From contig CAXIPT010000002.1 of assembly GCA_964030475.1 (NCBI GenBank), positions 16,366,749-16,430,748 of the forward strand: a stretch of DNA of 64,000 nt. Direction: 5' to 3'. The notes below the pieces were generated by a model that searched no databases, had not been told where the DNA came from, and worked only from the letters and a program-made list of their open reading frames with translations. Position numbers and translations under genes: made by a program. Origin of the DNA: Tethya wilhelma (taxonomy: Eukaryota; Porifera; Demospongiae; Tethyida; Tethyidae). Below are positions 13,388-23,694 of this stretch, piece by piece. Every line of letters starts with the position of its first letter. Position 1 is the first letter of the stretch.

Positions 13388-15401
13388 GAGACTTGGACAA
13401 GACATCTGTTGATCTAAAGAGTGAACTGAAGAAATTGATGTTGACTGCTGACAAGGCACCAGCCACTATATCCACTGACAGTGGCAAGTTCACCATGGTC
13501 ATGTCAGCATTCAGCAATTATGAGAAACAAGTAAGCTTGTACAGAATGTATAATTGCCAAGCGCCTTAGCGCGAGACAGTGTAATCATGCAGGGCCAAAA
13601 TTTGTGGAGGTAGCGAGCCAATAGTCCTTTTCGTTTAACGAAAAAGAATTTAGATTGCGTTACGTGACGTCACAATTAATAGAGCGTATTCATGTGACGT
13701 AAAAACGCGGCGCGGGATTACCCGCGGGCAGCCATTTTGGTGCACAATAACAGTAGCTGCTAATGGTTTTGACTCTTCGTTTACTGCTCTATCTTGGTGC
13801 TTATCAGTGCTCCTGTACCTGAGTTATTGTCACGATGGTCTCAACTCTTTGCAGCAGGTAGAGTTTAGAGATGACTCCTCCTTGTTTGTACTGAGATATT
13901 CTGGCATCAAAGCATGAATCAAGAGGCCCTAGCTGGGACCATGAAAATCACTAGGAATCCAGTTTTAGTGAACAAAACAACTACTAGGAATGAATTAGAT
14001 CAGTTCAACTCAAAAGAACTTGGTGTACTAAAGAACAGTTGCAGAAAATCTTGATTTTTTTTCCTGGACAGTGTCACAATGTGCACCAAAATGGCCGCCG
14101 TTTGCTTTGCGGCAAGTCCCGCCCCGTTTTTGACGTCAAATGAATACGCTCTATTGGGTCTGCACTTCCGAAGTAAAATTTTGCTTACGTGGCACTCAGT
14201 TTTGTATAGAAGTCAATGGGAAAATGGGCCGTTTTTGAACGGCGAGCATTCCGTAGTGCTACCGTATATTCCTATAATTAGAGCTTCACAAAAAATATGA
14301 TCTTTGGCGTACACAATGGTCTTTGTCTGAAGAGCACAGTGAAAGCACAACCCGAGATACAAGCGCTTAAGTAGCGCTGCTACAAACATACATTCAGATA
14401 CAGTTTCTAGTTGGTAAGTTATAGCTACTGCATGCTTGGCCTGTTTTATAAAGGCCAACTATTATTTTTCATAGCAGGCATAGCTAAATAATACAAAAAA
14501 CTCTACCTACAAAGATGGCTGCATTGTAGTACATGAATTTATACACTAAGTTTCAAAGTTTTCTAGTTTTGTTTAGGCCTATTTAGGATGAAAATGAGTA
14601 TCAAGGAATGTAGTACCCATGAAAAGAACTTACTTGTGCTGTCAAAGTTGGCTCAACACATTCTGGTTCTCTAGAAATCCTTTTCAAGTAAGTCAATTAG
14701 TAAGTACATACGTAAGTAAGTACGTTAGGAGAACAAAAATAGCACTATGGTGGCCTCCCACTAGCACTCTTTATGAGTGCGGAGGAAAGTTTTTGTGAGT
14801 TTTAGGCCTTGCATGCAGTTGGTAATCTGTCAGTTATAACCTCTGAGCAACTTTGAAGGTTTTATTTTGTTTGACTAGATTTTTATAGTGACCAAAATTT
14901 TGTAGTGTGTCTATGGGACAGTCGACCCATTCCTACTATACGTACTACTGTACGTATGATAGTTTTGAAAATTTCTCTATATAGGCTAAACCAGGACTGG
15001 CTCATATGGCATTGGGTGAAGTATTCAAGAGACTGAGAGAACATCTTGCCAACTCCTTCACTGCCGATGCCCCCTTCTATGTGCTACTGGCCTACAGAAT
15101 GCACATCAACCATGCTCTCTACAAGTGTGATGACTTAACTGAGTTCATCATGGCCTGTATCGAAAAGGTGGAAGCCATGAACCTTAAGGACCTGGCTTCA
15201 GTATTCAACTCATTTGTTGACCGGTAATACTTAAACAAAATGTGTACACTACAATAGACATTCATTCACTTTCACCTCCTCTCTACACACACACACACAC
15301 TCAGAGGTGACTTTGAGATCATGTTTGATGCTAAAGAGACACATGATTCCAGCAAAAGTGTGTTCTTTTTGATCGAGAACGCCTGTCTCAATCTCTGTGA
15401 G
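13388..15401 (+). CDS. Unidentified multi-exon gene, partial (three internal exons)
   Basis: Three exons chain in one frame with consensus splice sites: 13388-13530 (acceptor TATAG, donor GTAAGC, ends phase 0), 14985-15223 (acceptor TATAG, donor GTAATA, phase 2) and 15305-15401 (acceptor CTCAG after a CA-rich tract, donor GTATCA, phase 0). Together they encode about 159 residues that look like a soluble, largely alpha-helical protein. Segments include KSELKKLMLTADKAP, LGEVFKRLREHLANS, MNLKDLASVFNSFVDR and FLIENACLNLCE. I do not recognise the family, and no catalytic motif is evident. Start and stop are not found. More exons may lie on either side or beyond a gap. The first intron (1.45 kb) holds a MITE. 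The maintained frame and helical character argue for a real gene, but it could also be a remnant. Confidence 0.55.
13678..14155. mobile_element. MITE-like element with ~70 bp inverted arms
   Basis: The left arm (about 13678-13746) begins AATAGAGCGTATTCATGTGA and ends GCCATTTTGGTGCAC. The right arm (about 14081-14155) is its imperfect reverse complement, ending TGAATACGCTCTATT. The arms contain CG-rich blocks and TGACGT sites. The roughly 335 bp interior has no coding potential that I recognise. It lies within the first intron of the unidentified gene. Confidence 0.75.
14725..14940 (+). repeat. Dispersed repeat, copy 1 (inverted partner at 17213-17446)
   Basis: About 220 bp running from GAACAAAAATAGCACTATGG to CGACCCATTCCTACTATA. 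The reverse complement of 17213-17446 follows the same order with moderate divergence and small indels. The two copies lie 2.3 kb apart in opposite orientation. It sits just upstream of the exon at 14985. Confidence 0.75.
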
Positions 15402-16188
15402 GTATCACGAAGGGATTGTAATAAGTCATCCAATAGAAAGTCACATGGATTTGTGTGTGCCAGAATGGTGTGGGGTAAGTAGCACTGGAAGTATGATTTA
15501 ATAGTATCTTGTGATAGTTTATTACTAAGAGTACATTGTAAGGAGAGAGAAGAGATATGCCATACCACCCTTGGCTCACTCGCTAATAATGCAGGAAATA
15601 TTATCATATGTACGGTAGTATTCCCAATACGGTAGTACTGGGTACATATAGGAATGGCACAAATGGACCATTAGCCCAATACAAATATTCACGCAAATAA
15701 CTCTGAAAAAAATGAGCGGTTGGCACTAAAAGGCTTCTTAAGCTTTTATTTAGCTCTTTCTCTTTTTAATGAGCCCAAAAACATGGCATAAAACCATTGC
15801 TAAAGTAACAAACTAAAATGTGCCAAACCTCCAATTTTCTCCATCTTCTTCTTCTATCTTCTCACGCCATATCTCAAAGACCATTCACTTTTAGAAGCTG
15901 ATTCTTGAACGAACAAACTTGGTTTCTTTGTCTTCAATCGCTTTTGCCATCGGTTTTTTGTGTCTCTCACTGAGTCGCTAGATAGAAGACGAAAAGTGCT
16001 TTCTCCATATGGCGGCCATTAATTTCTAAACTCATGCATTATTCATAAGTTAGCTTAACGACCCTTTCCATATATTCAAATGTGCGTTATTTGGAAATTT
16101 ATTGCAAGCACTCGCATGCAGTGCCACAAGCTCTGTCCTATCCTCTCGTTCTCTGTGTTCAGTTCTTCGGTAGGGAAGTTATCTATAG
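15402..16188. other. No recognised gene
   Basis: This holds the sequence downstream of the last identified exon of the unidentified gene. A short motif (TACGGTAGTA) occurs twice within 15612-15640. I could not find a further phase-compatible exon here with confidence. Confidence 0.35.
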
Positions 16189-16428
16189 TTAACAAGACAC
16201 ACATACCGTATTGCGGGAAATTTTCGTGGGGGAAAATTTTTGCGAATTTCGCGGTTTGGCAGCTTTCCGCGAAAATTTCCCCCCACGAAATTTGTAAGGT
16301 ATGTGGTCGTCACGTATAGTTGAGACGCAATCCATGAAAATTTTCCCTGCGAATTTCTATTTAAGACGAAAACGCAAAAATTTTCCCCCACGAAAATTTC
16401 CCGCTATACGGTATGTGTGTCTTGTTAA
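16189..16428. mobile_element. Palindromic MITE with TTAACAAGACACACATACCG ends
   Basis: The left end (from 16189) reads TTAACAAGACACACATACCG, and the right end (to 16428) is its reverse complement. The arms continue through GCGGGAAATTTTCGTGGGG for about 60 bp each. The interior holds further inverted GAAAATTTTCCCC blocks, so nearly the whole 240 bp can fold. TTAA occurs at both outer ends, which would suit a TTAA-targeting (piggyBac-like) transposase. That assignment is inference. Confidence 0.8.
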
Positions 16429-16472
16429 GCCTCGGCGCGTGCGTAGCACGTGCAGAGGGTTACGGTAGTTGT

Positions 16473-16505
<33 letters not shown>

Positions 16506-17085
16506 TCAATCGAAATCTCAAGAAAGACAGCTCTAGCTACAAAAGCGATAGTACTTACGTTCATAAATGTGAATGATCTTGTAGAATTACATTTTTTGCT
16601 GTCCAAAACGCTGTTGTTGCTGAGATTTGAGGCTTTTGTGCTTCTTTTAGCGCTTAGCTTCGAGGCCACGCCTGCTGATTTAGTGTGCGTTATTTAGAAT
16701 CAGAGCAATGCTCACTGCCACAACAATTTACTGCTGAGGCTGCTGCTGCTGCTGCTGTTGCTGCTGCTGTTAGTCACTGTCAGTGTTCTTTGGATATACA
16801 GACAGGAATTAGCCTTGCCAATGCATGATTATACTCAGTGCAATGCTGCTTATGCTCTTGGAAAGACAAGCAAAGGTTGGCTTGCTTTCTGCATGTATAC
16901 ATTTTTTAGTCTGCCTGTGGCTGACTCAGGTCAATGACTTAGTAGTGAGAGTCTCAGGTCAGCTCCAGGCTACAGGCTAGAATTTGAGGTTGGTTGGATG
17001 ATGAGGTCATACATTCATGTTGTGCATCATGCTAGCTGTCAGTTGATTGCGCCGAGGCTTATGCACCTTGGTGCCTTCATTAAAC
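16429..17085. mobile_element. Probable non-autonomous element with 12 bp inverted ends
   Basis: AAGCCTCGGCGC at 16429-16440 is the exact reverse complement of GCGCCGAGGCTT at 17049-17060. Inside are TTACGGTAGTTGTTTTG followed by a TCTG microsatellite (about 16483-16505) and a CTG tract (about 16741-16770). The right side continues ATGCACCTTGGTGCCTTCAT. A second, diverged segment at about 18885-19165 has the same opening (GTAGTTGTTTTGTCTGT) and the same closing motif (TATGCACCTTAGTGCCTTCA), which supports a repeat family. The exact boundary is uncertain. Confidence 0.5.
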
Positions 17086-17212
17086 ATAGTTGACACAGTG
17101 AAATGAACTCCTCGCTCAATCTGACAACCATTCCTAGTTTTGTTTGCTCACTTTTTTACGATTTGGCCATTCCTATGTTTGCATTACATTTCTAATGTTT
17201 TTTGTACTTGCC

Positions 17213-17446
17213 TATAGTAGGAATGGGCCGACTGTCCCATAGACACAATACAAAACGTTGCATGGTCACTATGTGAAAATCTAGTCAAGCCTTCAAAGCT
17301 GCTCATGCAGAGGCTCTCACTGACAGATTGCCAGATTACCAACTGCATGCAAGGGCCTAAAACTCACAAAGACCTTTCTCTGCACTCGTAGAGAGCACTA
17401 TAGTGGGAAGCCACAGTGATAGTGCCATTTTTGTTCTTCATACATA
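17213..17446 (-). repeat. Dispersed repeat, copy 2 (inverted relative to 14725-14940)
   Basis: The reverse complement matches 14725-14940 in order, sharing GAACAAAAATGGCACTAT, GTGAGTTTTAGGCC, CATGCAGTTGGTAATCTG and GTCTATGGGACAGTCG. It ends near the 3' end of the adjacent retrotransposon fragment. Confidence 0.75.
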
Positions 17447-17589
17447 CTTTTTTTTTTTGTCTGTAAAAGTTCTTGCAACATACAGTGTGAAGGGTACACA
17501 ATAGCAAAGCGTGCTAATCTAGTGTGCACCCTATATGAAAGAAATAAAAAATGATAAACTAATAATACATACATACATCAACAAAGATA

Positions 17590-18860
17590 GTCAAAACTCT
17601 AAAGAGGTTAGTAAGCTTTTAAACTGATGCATGGAGACTTCACAAACATGCTTGCGTTTCATCCAGGCTGCAATACTGCTGGGAACAAACAAGTTAAGAT
17701 AACAGTTCTTGTGCAGGAGAGACGGAGTGTGTGCGATCTTGCTAGGCGTGCAGAATGTGTTGCATGCATGAGGTTGAAAATTCCCTCTGGAAAGAAATAC
17801 AAATTATGCACAATCTTGTAAACTTGCACGAACAAGCTTCATGTGGAGTCTTCTTTCTTTAAGACTTGGTACATTCACAAGACTCAACAACTTGTCGTAA
17901 CTCGAGTCCCACCTTCGGTAAATTATTTTGAGAGCGAACTTTGCACTTGCTCCAATTTCTTAATATCCTTGTGTAGGTAGGGATCCCACAACTGAGAGCA
18001 GTATTCAAGGTGAGACCGTACCAGGCTTATAGGTAAAGCTGCTTAAGATTAGTTGGAGAAGCATCAGTATAGAACTGCCAGTATAAGAGGCCTAGCCGTC
18101 TTTTTTTTTTTTTTTTTACACACTTCGGTGATGTGATGTGACCATGATAGATTCTCACTAACTAGTACGCCAAGGTACCTGAAATATCAACTTTCTCAAG
18201 AAGTGTCACTCAGCTTCAATGTGGGGAGATGAGGACAGTTTCTCTTTCTATTAATGAGTATTTGTTTGCACTTCATACGATTAAGTTGTATAGAAGGTTG
18301 ACATCAGACCAAGACTCAATTTCATCAATGTCAGTTTGAACCAGCACAAGATCCTGTAGGGAGGAAATTGGACGATAGAGCAAGACATCATCGGCATACA
18401 TTAGCGTAGAGAGCGTCACTTCTGCAAGGTCATTTATATAGATAGAGAAAAGAAGTGGCCCCATGCAGGATAGATCCTTGAGGAACACCAGAAGTGACTC
18501 AAACACTCTGGGATGTTGAACCATTTATCACCACCTGTTGCTCTCTATGAGTAAGGTAATCGGTAATCCAATTGACTAGAGTACTGTGGAGGCCGATATC
18601 ACGTAATTTGTCTAACAACCTTCTGTGAGGAACACTATCAAAAACTTTCCTATAGTCGAGAAATACCACACATACATACATCTTTACTATACCTTCCAAG
18701 AGTTCAAGCCACTCATACACTGTAGAGAGCAGGGCAGTCACGGTGGAATGGCCTGGTCTAAAACCCCATTGACAATCAGACAAAGGGTGATGTTCCTCAA
18801 GGTGTTTGACTATGAGAGAATGAATACGACCTTCTAGATCTTTGCTTAAGACGCTCAAAA
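17590..18860 (-). mobile_element. Dead non-LTR retrotransposon (reverse transcriptase and 3' part)
   Basis: On the minus strand, the frame from 18858 carries GFRPGHSTVTALLSTVYEWL and FLDYRKVFDSVPHRRLLDKL (catalytic aspartate region). After a frame break near 18500 come MGPLLFSIYINDLAEV and LMYADDVLLY, the YxDD active site. Downstream, in broken frames, are SLKERRLHMKLVRAS near 17850 and SSIAAWMKRKHVCE near 17650, typical of LINE RT C-termini. The 3' end runs into an ATGT-rich tail near 17560-17590. It has a T tract at 18102-18118 and several frame breaks, so it is inactive. It is 5'-truncated, as LINE copies usually are. It differs in sequence from the copy at 10430-12255. Confidence 0.85.
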
Positions 18861-18884
18861 GTGAAATAGGTTAGTAGATTAGAT

Positions 18885-19165
18885 TACAGTAGTTGTTTTG
18901 TCTGTGTGTCTGTCTATCTGTTACTAAACACCGTAGGTGCTTTCATTACAAAGGTAGCATGATTGTGCTACAATGTGAACTTCATTGTACCATTTCATGG
19001 ATCAAAATCGATGATAAATGCATGTACAAACACATAAACACAGCAATTTAACATCATACATTAATTACATATAATTCTTACAGCACATACAATCACACTA
19101 AGTACTTGGAATTTTACGTGCATATTATGCACCAAGGGTTATGCACCTTAGTGCCTTCATAAATA
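18885..19165. repeat. Second copy of the GTAGTTGTTTTGTCTGT repeat family
   Basis: This opens with TTACAGTAGTTGTTTTGTCT and closes with TTATGCACCTTAGTGCCTTC, the same order as the element at 16429-17085 but shorter and with an unrelated or diverged middle. No coding potential was recognised. Confidence 0.45.
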
Positions 19166-19224
19166 CTGTGAAGGCATCCTTATAATGTTTAATGAATGAT
19201 CTGTACATGCATAGACAATAATAA

Positions 19225-21042
19225 TAATGAATTCCAGTTAGCTATAAGTGGAGTACAGCAGGTAGGAGAGACGTGAAAAAACTTCAAGACAAAGTCAAAC
19301 GGGCTAACCAAGGTCGTACTTACGCCGAAGCCACCAAGACAAACGTCAGGAGAAATACCAAACCCCAGCAGCATACCAAACGGCAACGCCGTTTGTCAGC
19401 TTCTTGTAGTACAGCAGATAAGGCCAATTACAACAAAGTACTATAGCACCATGCCGGGCCTAAGGAACCAGTTGTAGGTGCTAGGAAGCACTGGGGCACT
19501 CTAAGGACTACCACAACAGACACTGTTACTTCTACCTTGGCAAGGCTCACTTCAATGGTAGATCAGGTGCTGATCAGACGTAAGTATAAAACTACTAACA
19601 GTGGTAACAAGCCAGATAGATGGTGGTTTGTACTAAGGGGTAATGAAGATGTACTAAAGACTCTCAAGTTCTGTAAAAAAAATTCACCTCTGGTGCCCCT
19701 ATTGGGGAATCAGATCTAGATGCCTCAAATAGTGATGTCCACAATCACAGTCATAGTTCTACCAACCCAATTTATGATGCCCAACAATCAGCTGGCAATT
19801 CAGATTCCCCAAGCTCTTTTTTAGGGCAACCTTGAAGCTCCCTGAGCATTATACATGTTGGGTGAACACTCATGCAACTACAATGATAACCACAAGCCTC
19901 ATAATGCCAGTTCATCTCCTTCTATACCTAACCCTGTTGTATCATCTCACACCTTTAGTACTTTTTGTAATCGTAACACTCTTAATATTTTGCATTACAA
20001 TGCTTGTAGCCTCCTCCCTAAGATCAGTGAACACCAACAAACTAATTGCTAAAGCACACCTCCCTAGTGTATTATGCTTCACTGAGACTTGGTTGTGCCC
20101 TGACATCCTGGACTGTGAACTTCTCATTCCGGGGTATGATCTGATCAGGTTAGATAGGAACTATCATGGAGATCGCGTACTTATTTTTGTAAATAACAGC
20201 TTTAATTACACTTTATTGCCTAAATCTGAAAGCTTAGAGTTATTATCCATTATTGTAAGTAATAGTCATTGTAAAACTTGTATTCTACTTTTGTATAGAC
20301 CCCCTTCCTCCTCTCTTGATGTTTTGGATACCTTGTACACATACTTACATTCTGTTGTATTTCCACAATGCCCAAACATTGTTTTGTTAGGTGATTTCAA
20401 CATTAATTTTTGTAATAGCACCTCCCCTGGTATTTCTAAGTTGCAGGATTTGTGTAACTCATTTGCTCTCCACCAAGCAGTTACAGAGTCAACATCACCA
20501 TGTCTCTAATTGATCTTGTGTTTGTCTCTAATCCTGTTTTGACAAGTTTTTGTCATATCACCCCGCCTCCCTCTAATTCAGATCACAATGGCATAGTTGT
20601 GCAATGCAGGTGGAAGGCAGACCGCCCACAACAATTGTAGTAACCACTCTAAGGGTCGTATTGTTTGGTGTTATAATCAAGCTGACTGGGCAAAGGCTTC
20701 TGACATGATACTTGACTTCGACTGGACCTCAATTTTAGTAGATGATGACATCGATGTTTCATGGTCCAACTAGTGCAACAAAGTTTTGTCTATCATGCAG
20801 GATTGTATTCCAATGAAGACTCTCCCCTGTAGGAAAAACTTACCTTGCATGGCTCTCCAAGCGTTTAGTTAGTCGTATGAGAAAGAACAATTATCTGTAC
20901 AAGCGGGGAAAGAGGTCAGGCGATCACTCAAGGTTTAAATCATTGAGAAACAAAATCACCAAAGAGCTTTAAGAAGCCAAGCGAAGGTATTTGCAGCAAA
21001 TCAATCCTCACAACCCCAGGCATTTCTGGCGAGTAATGAAAT
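19225..21042 (+). mobile_element. Dead non-LTR retrotransposon (5' region and endonuclease), cut by a gap
   Basis: A basic N-terminal region (19226-19720) includes KPDRWWFVLRGNEDVLKTLK, the segment often seen before the endonuclease in such LINEs. The endonuclease follows from about 19975 with LNILHYNACSLLPKISE, CFTETWLCPDILD, VLLGDFNINF, LIDLVFVSN and SDHNGI. The pre-RT linker (20640-21042) ends in NPHNPRHFWRVMK at the N at 21043. Frame breaks occur near 19450, 19720, 20510 and 20770-20970. The RT is not in this piece. The match of order and motifs to CR1/L2-like elements is knowledge of the family. Confidence 0.85.
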
Positions 21043-21043
21043 N

Positions 21044-21232
21044 ATGGAGCAGCTAAAAGAACGCTTGGCTCTTTCCAAGCGCTTACTTGATATATTTCCA
21101 GAAGAAGAGAGTGGAATAGCAGCAGCAGTTAGGTCAGGTAGAACTGTAAATCCCCAAAAATTTCGCTGCAGTTTCGCGCATGCGCAGTCAATAAACACCA
21201 GGCCCTCTTTTGGGCCTGGGGACGAGGCTAAC
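21044..21232. repeat. Contig-specific insert in VPS33B intron 1
   Basis: This segment precedes the stray VPS33B exon and has no counterpart in the second copy of the locus, where sequence continues differently after about 32487. It contains a strong hairpin, CCAGGCCC-TCTTTT-GGGCCTGG, near 21202. The following GACGAGGCTA resembles the palindrome at 45486-45536. It is probably part of a repeat insertion present in one haplotype. The plus-strand open frame here is not supported as a gene. Confidence 0.5.
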
Positions 21233-21293
21233 CCCTCATCTACTTATGCACCATTATGAATGCACAGGAAGTCAGTATGATACACCTACTTAC

Positions 21294-21466
21294 TTCTTCA
21301 AGAAGGACACTGGAGTGACATGATTCAGGAGGGACATCAGTTCAGCCTGGATGACAATGTCTTTCTCTCCCTCCACCTCATTCAGCATGTCCCCCAGCTG
21401 TGCCCTGGCATCATCAGACACCTGCTGCAGGTCAGGAAAGTCAGCAGCATCCACTTCATCTCCCAT
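21294..21466 (-). CDS. VPS33B: VPS33B exon 1, duplicate inverted copy
   Basis: The coding part runs from the ATG at 21466-21464 down to 21294, followed on the minus strand by the donor GTAAGT. The 173 nt encode the same residues as the exon at 32252-32424, differing by a synonymous AAG/AAA near the end. No exon 2 follows on this side before the gap at 21043. With the DDX56 start 316 bp away on the other strand, this is the same locus as 31142-32424 seen in opposite orientation. I read it as an assembly or haplotype duplicate of the single VPS33B first exon, not a second gene. Confidence 0.85.
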
Positions 21467-21782
21467 TGTTGTACGGTTGCTGCTTTGGACTCTGGAAATA
21501 TATGTGAAAAGGCATTGGATAAAGGCCACACCCAATTTCATGCAGTTTTAATAGTTGTTCTATGTGTCTATTTGGAGCTCATAGTTCTCACAGTGATTTC
21601 TTAGATGATGTAGTAATCATTATATAACATATTTACCGTAGTAAAGTACCTTTTCGCTAGTTCCTGATCAGCGCTACAGATCGTATAGATATACAGGTAC
21701 ACGCAACTTGTAGTGGTGACGACCTTTACCACATTGAGTTAATTGGATTCTACAAATAAAGCGCACCAGCCACGTGGAGACC
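21467..21782. promoter_or_regulatory. Shared divergent promoter region VPS33B/DDX56 (copy 1)
   Basis: 316 bp separate the two start codons (VPS33B at 21466 on -, DDX56 at 21783 on +). Both 5' UTRs and any core promoters must lie here unless a UTR intron intervenes. A TTCCAGAG sequence near 21490 on the minus strand could be such an acceptor. No TATA box is evident next to either start. The counterpart is 31926-32251 (326 bp). Confidence 0.6.
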
Positions 21783-22617
21783 ATGGCTGACAGTGGACTA
21801 CCTTTTCACGACATGGGGCTCGATGACCGTATTCTAAAGGTAATACATTCTGTATCTTACATTATTTGGCACTCTTCTATCATTTATCAACCGTCGTAGG
21901 CTATTGCTAAGCTAGGGTGGTCTCAGCCAACCTTGATTCAGGTAAGTCACCTATGATTGAGGGTGCCAGTATATTATTGTTCGTAGTAATTGACCTTAGG
22001 AGAAGGCTATCCCACTTGCTCTTGAAGGGAAAGATGTACTAGCACGAGCCAAGACAGGTTCAGGAAAAACAGCAGCGTAAGTGCATAATGAAGGTCCTTT
22101 GATATAAGGGTGTATGTGAACTCATTCTTGCAGGTCATAACAAACAAAGTCCTGCATGTCTCTAAGCAATTAGAAGCTATCCACTAGATTGTTCTGTTTG
22201 GATCCCTGCATGTTTTAAGACTTCTGTACAAGACACATGATCAGTACCATCACAGCACATTGTGATTTTCCCCATAGGTATGCTGTTCCAATAGTTCAAA
22301 AGATACTCCAGTTGAAGTCCTCATCAGTTGTCCAACCCCCCACCACATCATCGGCAGCTGTCAGAGCACTAGTACTAGTACCGTCAAAAGAACTTTGCCA
22401 ACAAGCTGCCAGAAATATTAAAGTTTGTACTATCAATGTGAAAATGTTATGCATGTTATGAAATCTCTCTCGTACTCGTCATTATAGGAAATAGCATTGT
22501 ATTGTTCAAGAGATGTAAAAGTAGTGGACATATCAAGCACAGTAAATGCTGCCAGCCAGAGGTACTGTACTTGTCTCCTATCAACATGCTCTCCATCTCT
22601 CCACTTTTGTCATGATG

Positions 22618-22689
<72 letters not shown>

Positions 22690-23623
22690 AGCTGTTTTGC
22701 TAGAAAGACCAGACATTGTTGTGGCAACTCCAAGCAGAGTGTTGGCTCATCTCAAAGAGAAGGTAAGTTCTTAGAAAGCCTAAAAATTGCATTATGTATG
22801 TGAAACAAAACAGAGTTTGCTTACACACCACATTGCATTTGAGATCGCGTTAAATTGATGACCACTTACCAAATCGATCATTTTTAGACACTCCATTTGA
22901 AGGAGAGCCTTCAAATGTTGGTAGTGGATGAAGCTGATCTGATTTTCTCGTATGGTTACGAAGAGGACGTAAGAACAATATTAAGGTTGGTTGCATGTAT
23001 TATGCAATGATTGTGAACTCCATAACTGACATTGCATATTTCAATTGTTCAGATCTTTGCCGTCAATTTATCAAGCATTTCTCATGTCAGCAACACTGTC
23101 TGAGGCAAGTGAAGTATAATAGTCTAGGCCTTTTCCCTTCTTTCTATCTGATGGGTGTTTAAGGAGGAGGCCTAGGATGAAGCTAAATCATGGTTGTATC
23201 TAACTGCAATGTACTGTTTGTGTGTATGGGTAACTAACTGTAGGATGTTCATTCCTTGAAGAAGCTAATACTTCACAATCCAGTGAGTTGATTGTATGTA
23301 TGAAGTTGAGTATGGTGTACACGAGTCGATCGTATGACTGAAGACCTGTTTCATCTCCTTGATTTGGTCATTATTGTTTGGTTGTCTTCCAACAGGTGGT
23401 ACTCAAGCTGGAAGAGCCAGACCTCCCAGAGGAGAACAGATTATCACAGTACCACATAAAGTGAGAATGAATCACTCTGTCATCATTTGAGGAGGTGTAC
23501 CCTTCCCCCTTTCATTCTGTAGGTGCTCAAGGGAGGATAAATTTTTGTTGATTTACGCCCTACTTAAATTACAGTGAGGCATTACTTTGTAGTACTATCA
23601 ATGTCTCTTTACCTGATATTAGT

Positions 23624-23694
<71 letters not shown>

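Noticed and set aside
21044..21259. Open frame MEQLKERLALSKRLLD as a gene start next to the gap
   Set aside because: It lies in a repeat-like insert with no splice support and is cut by the gap.
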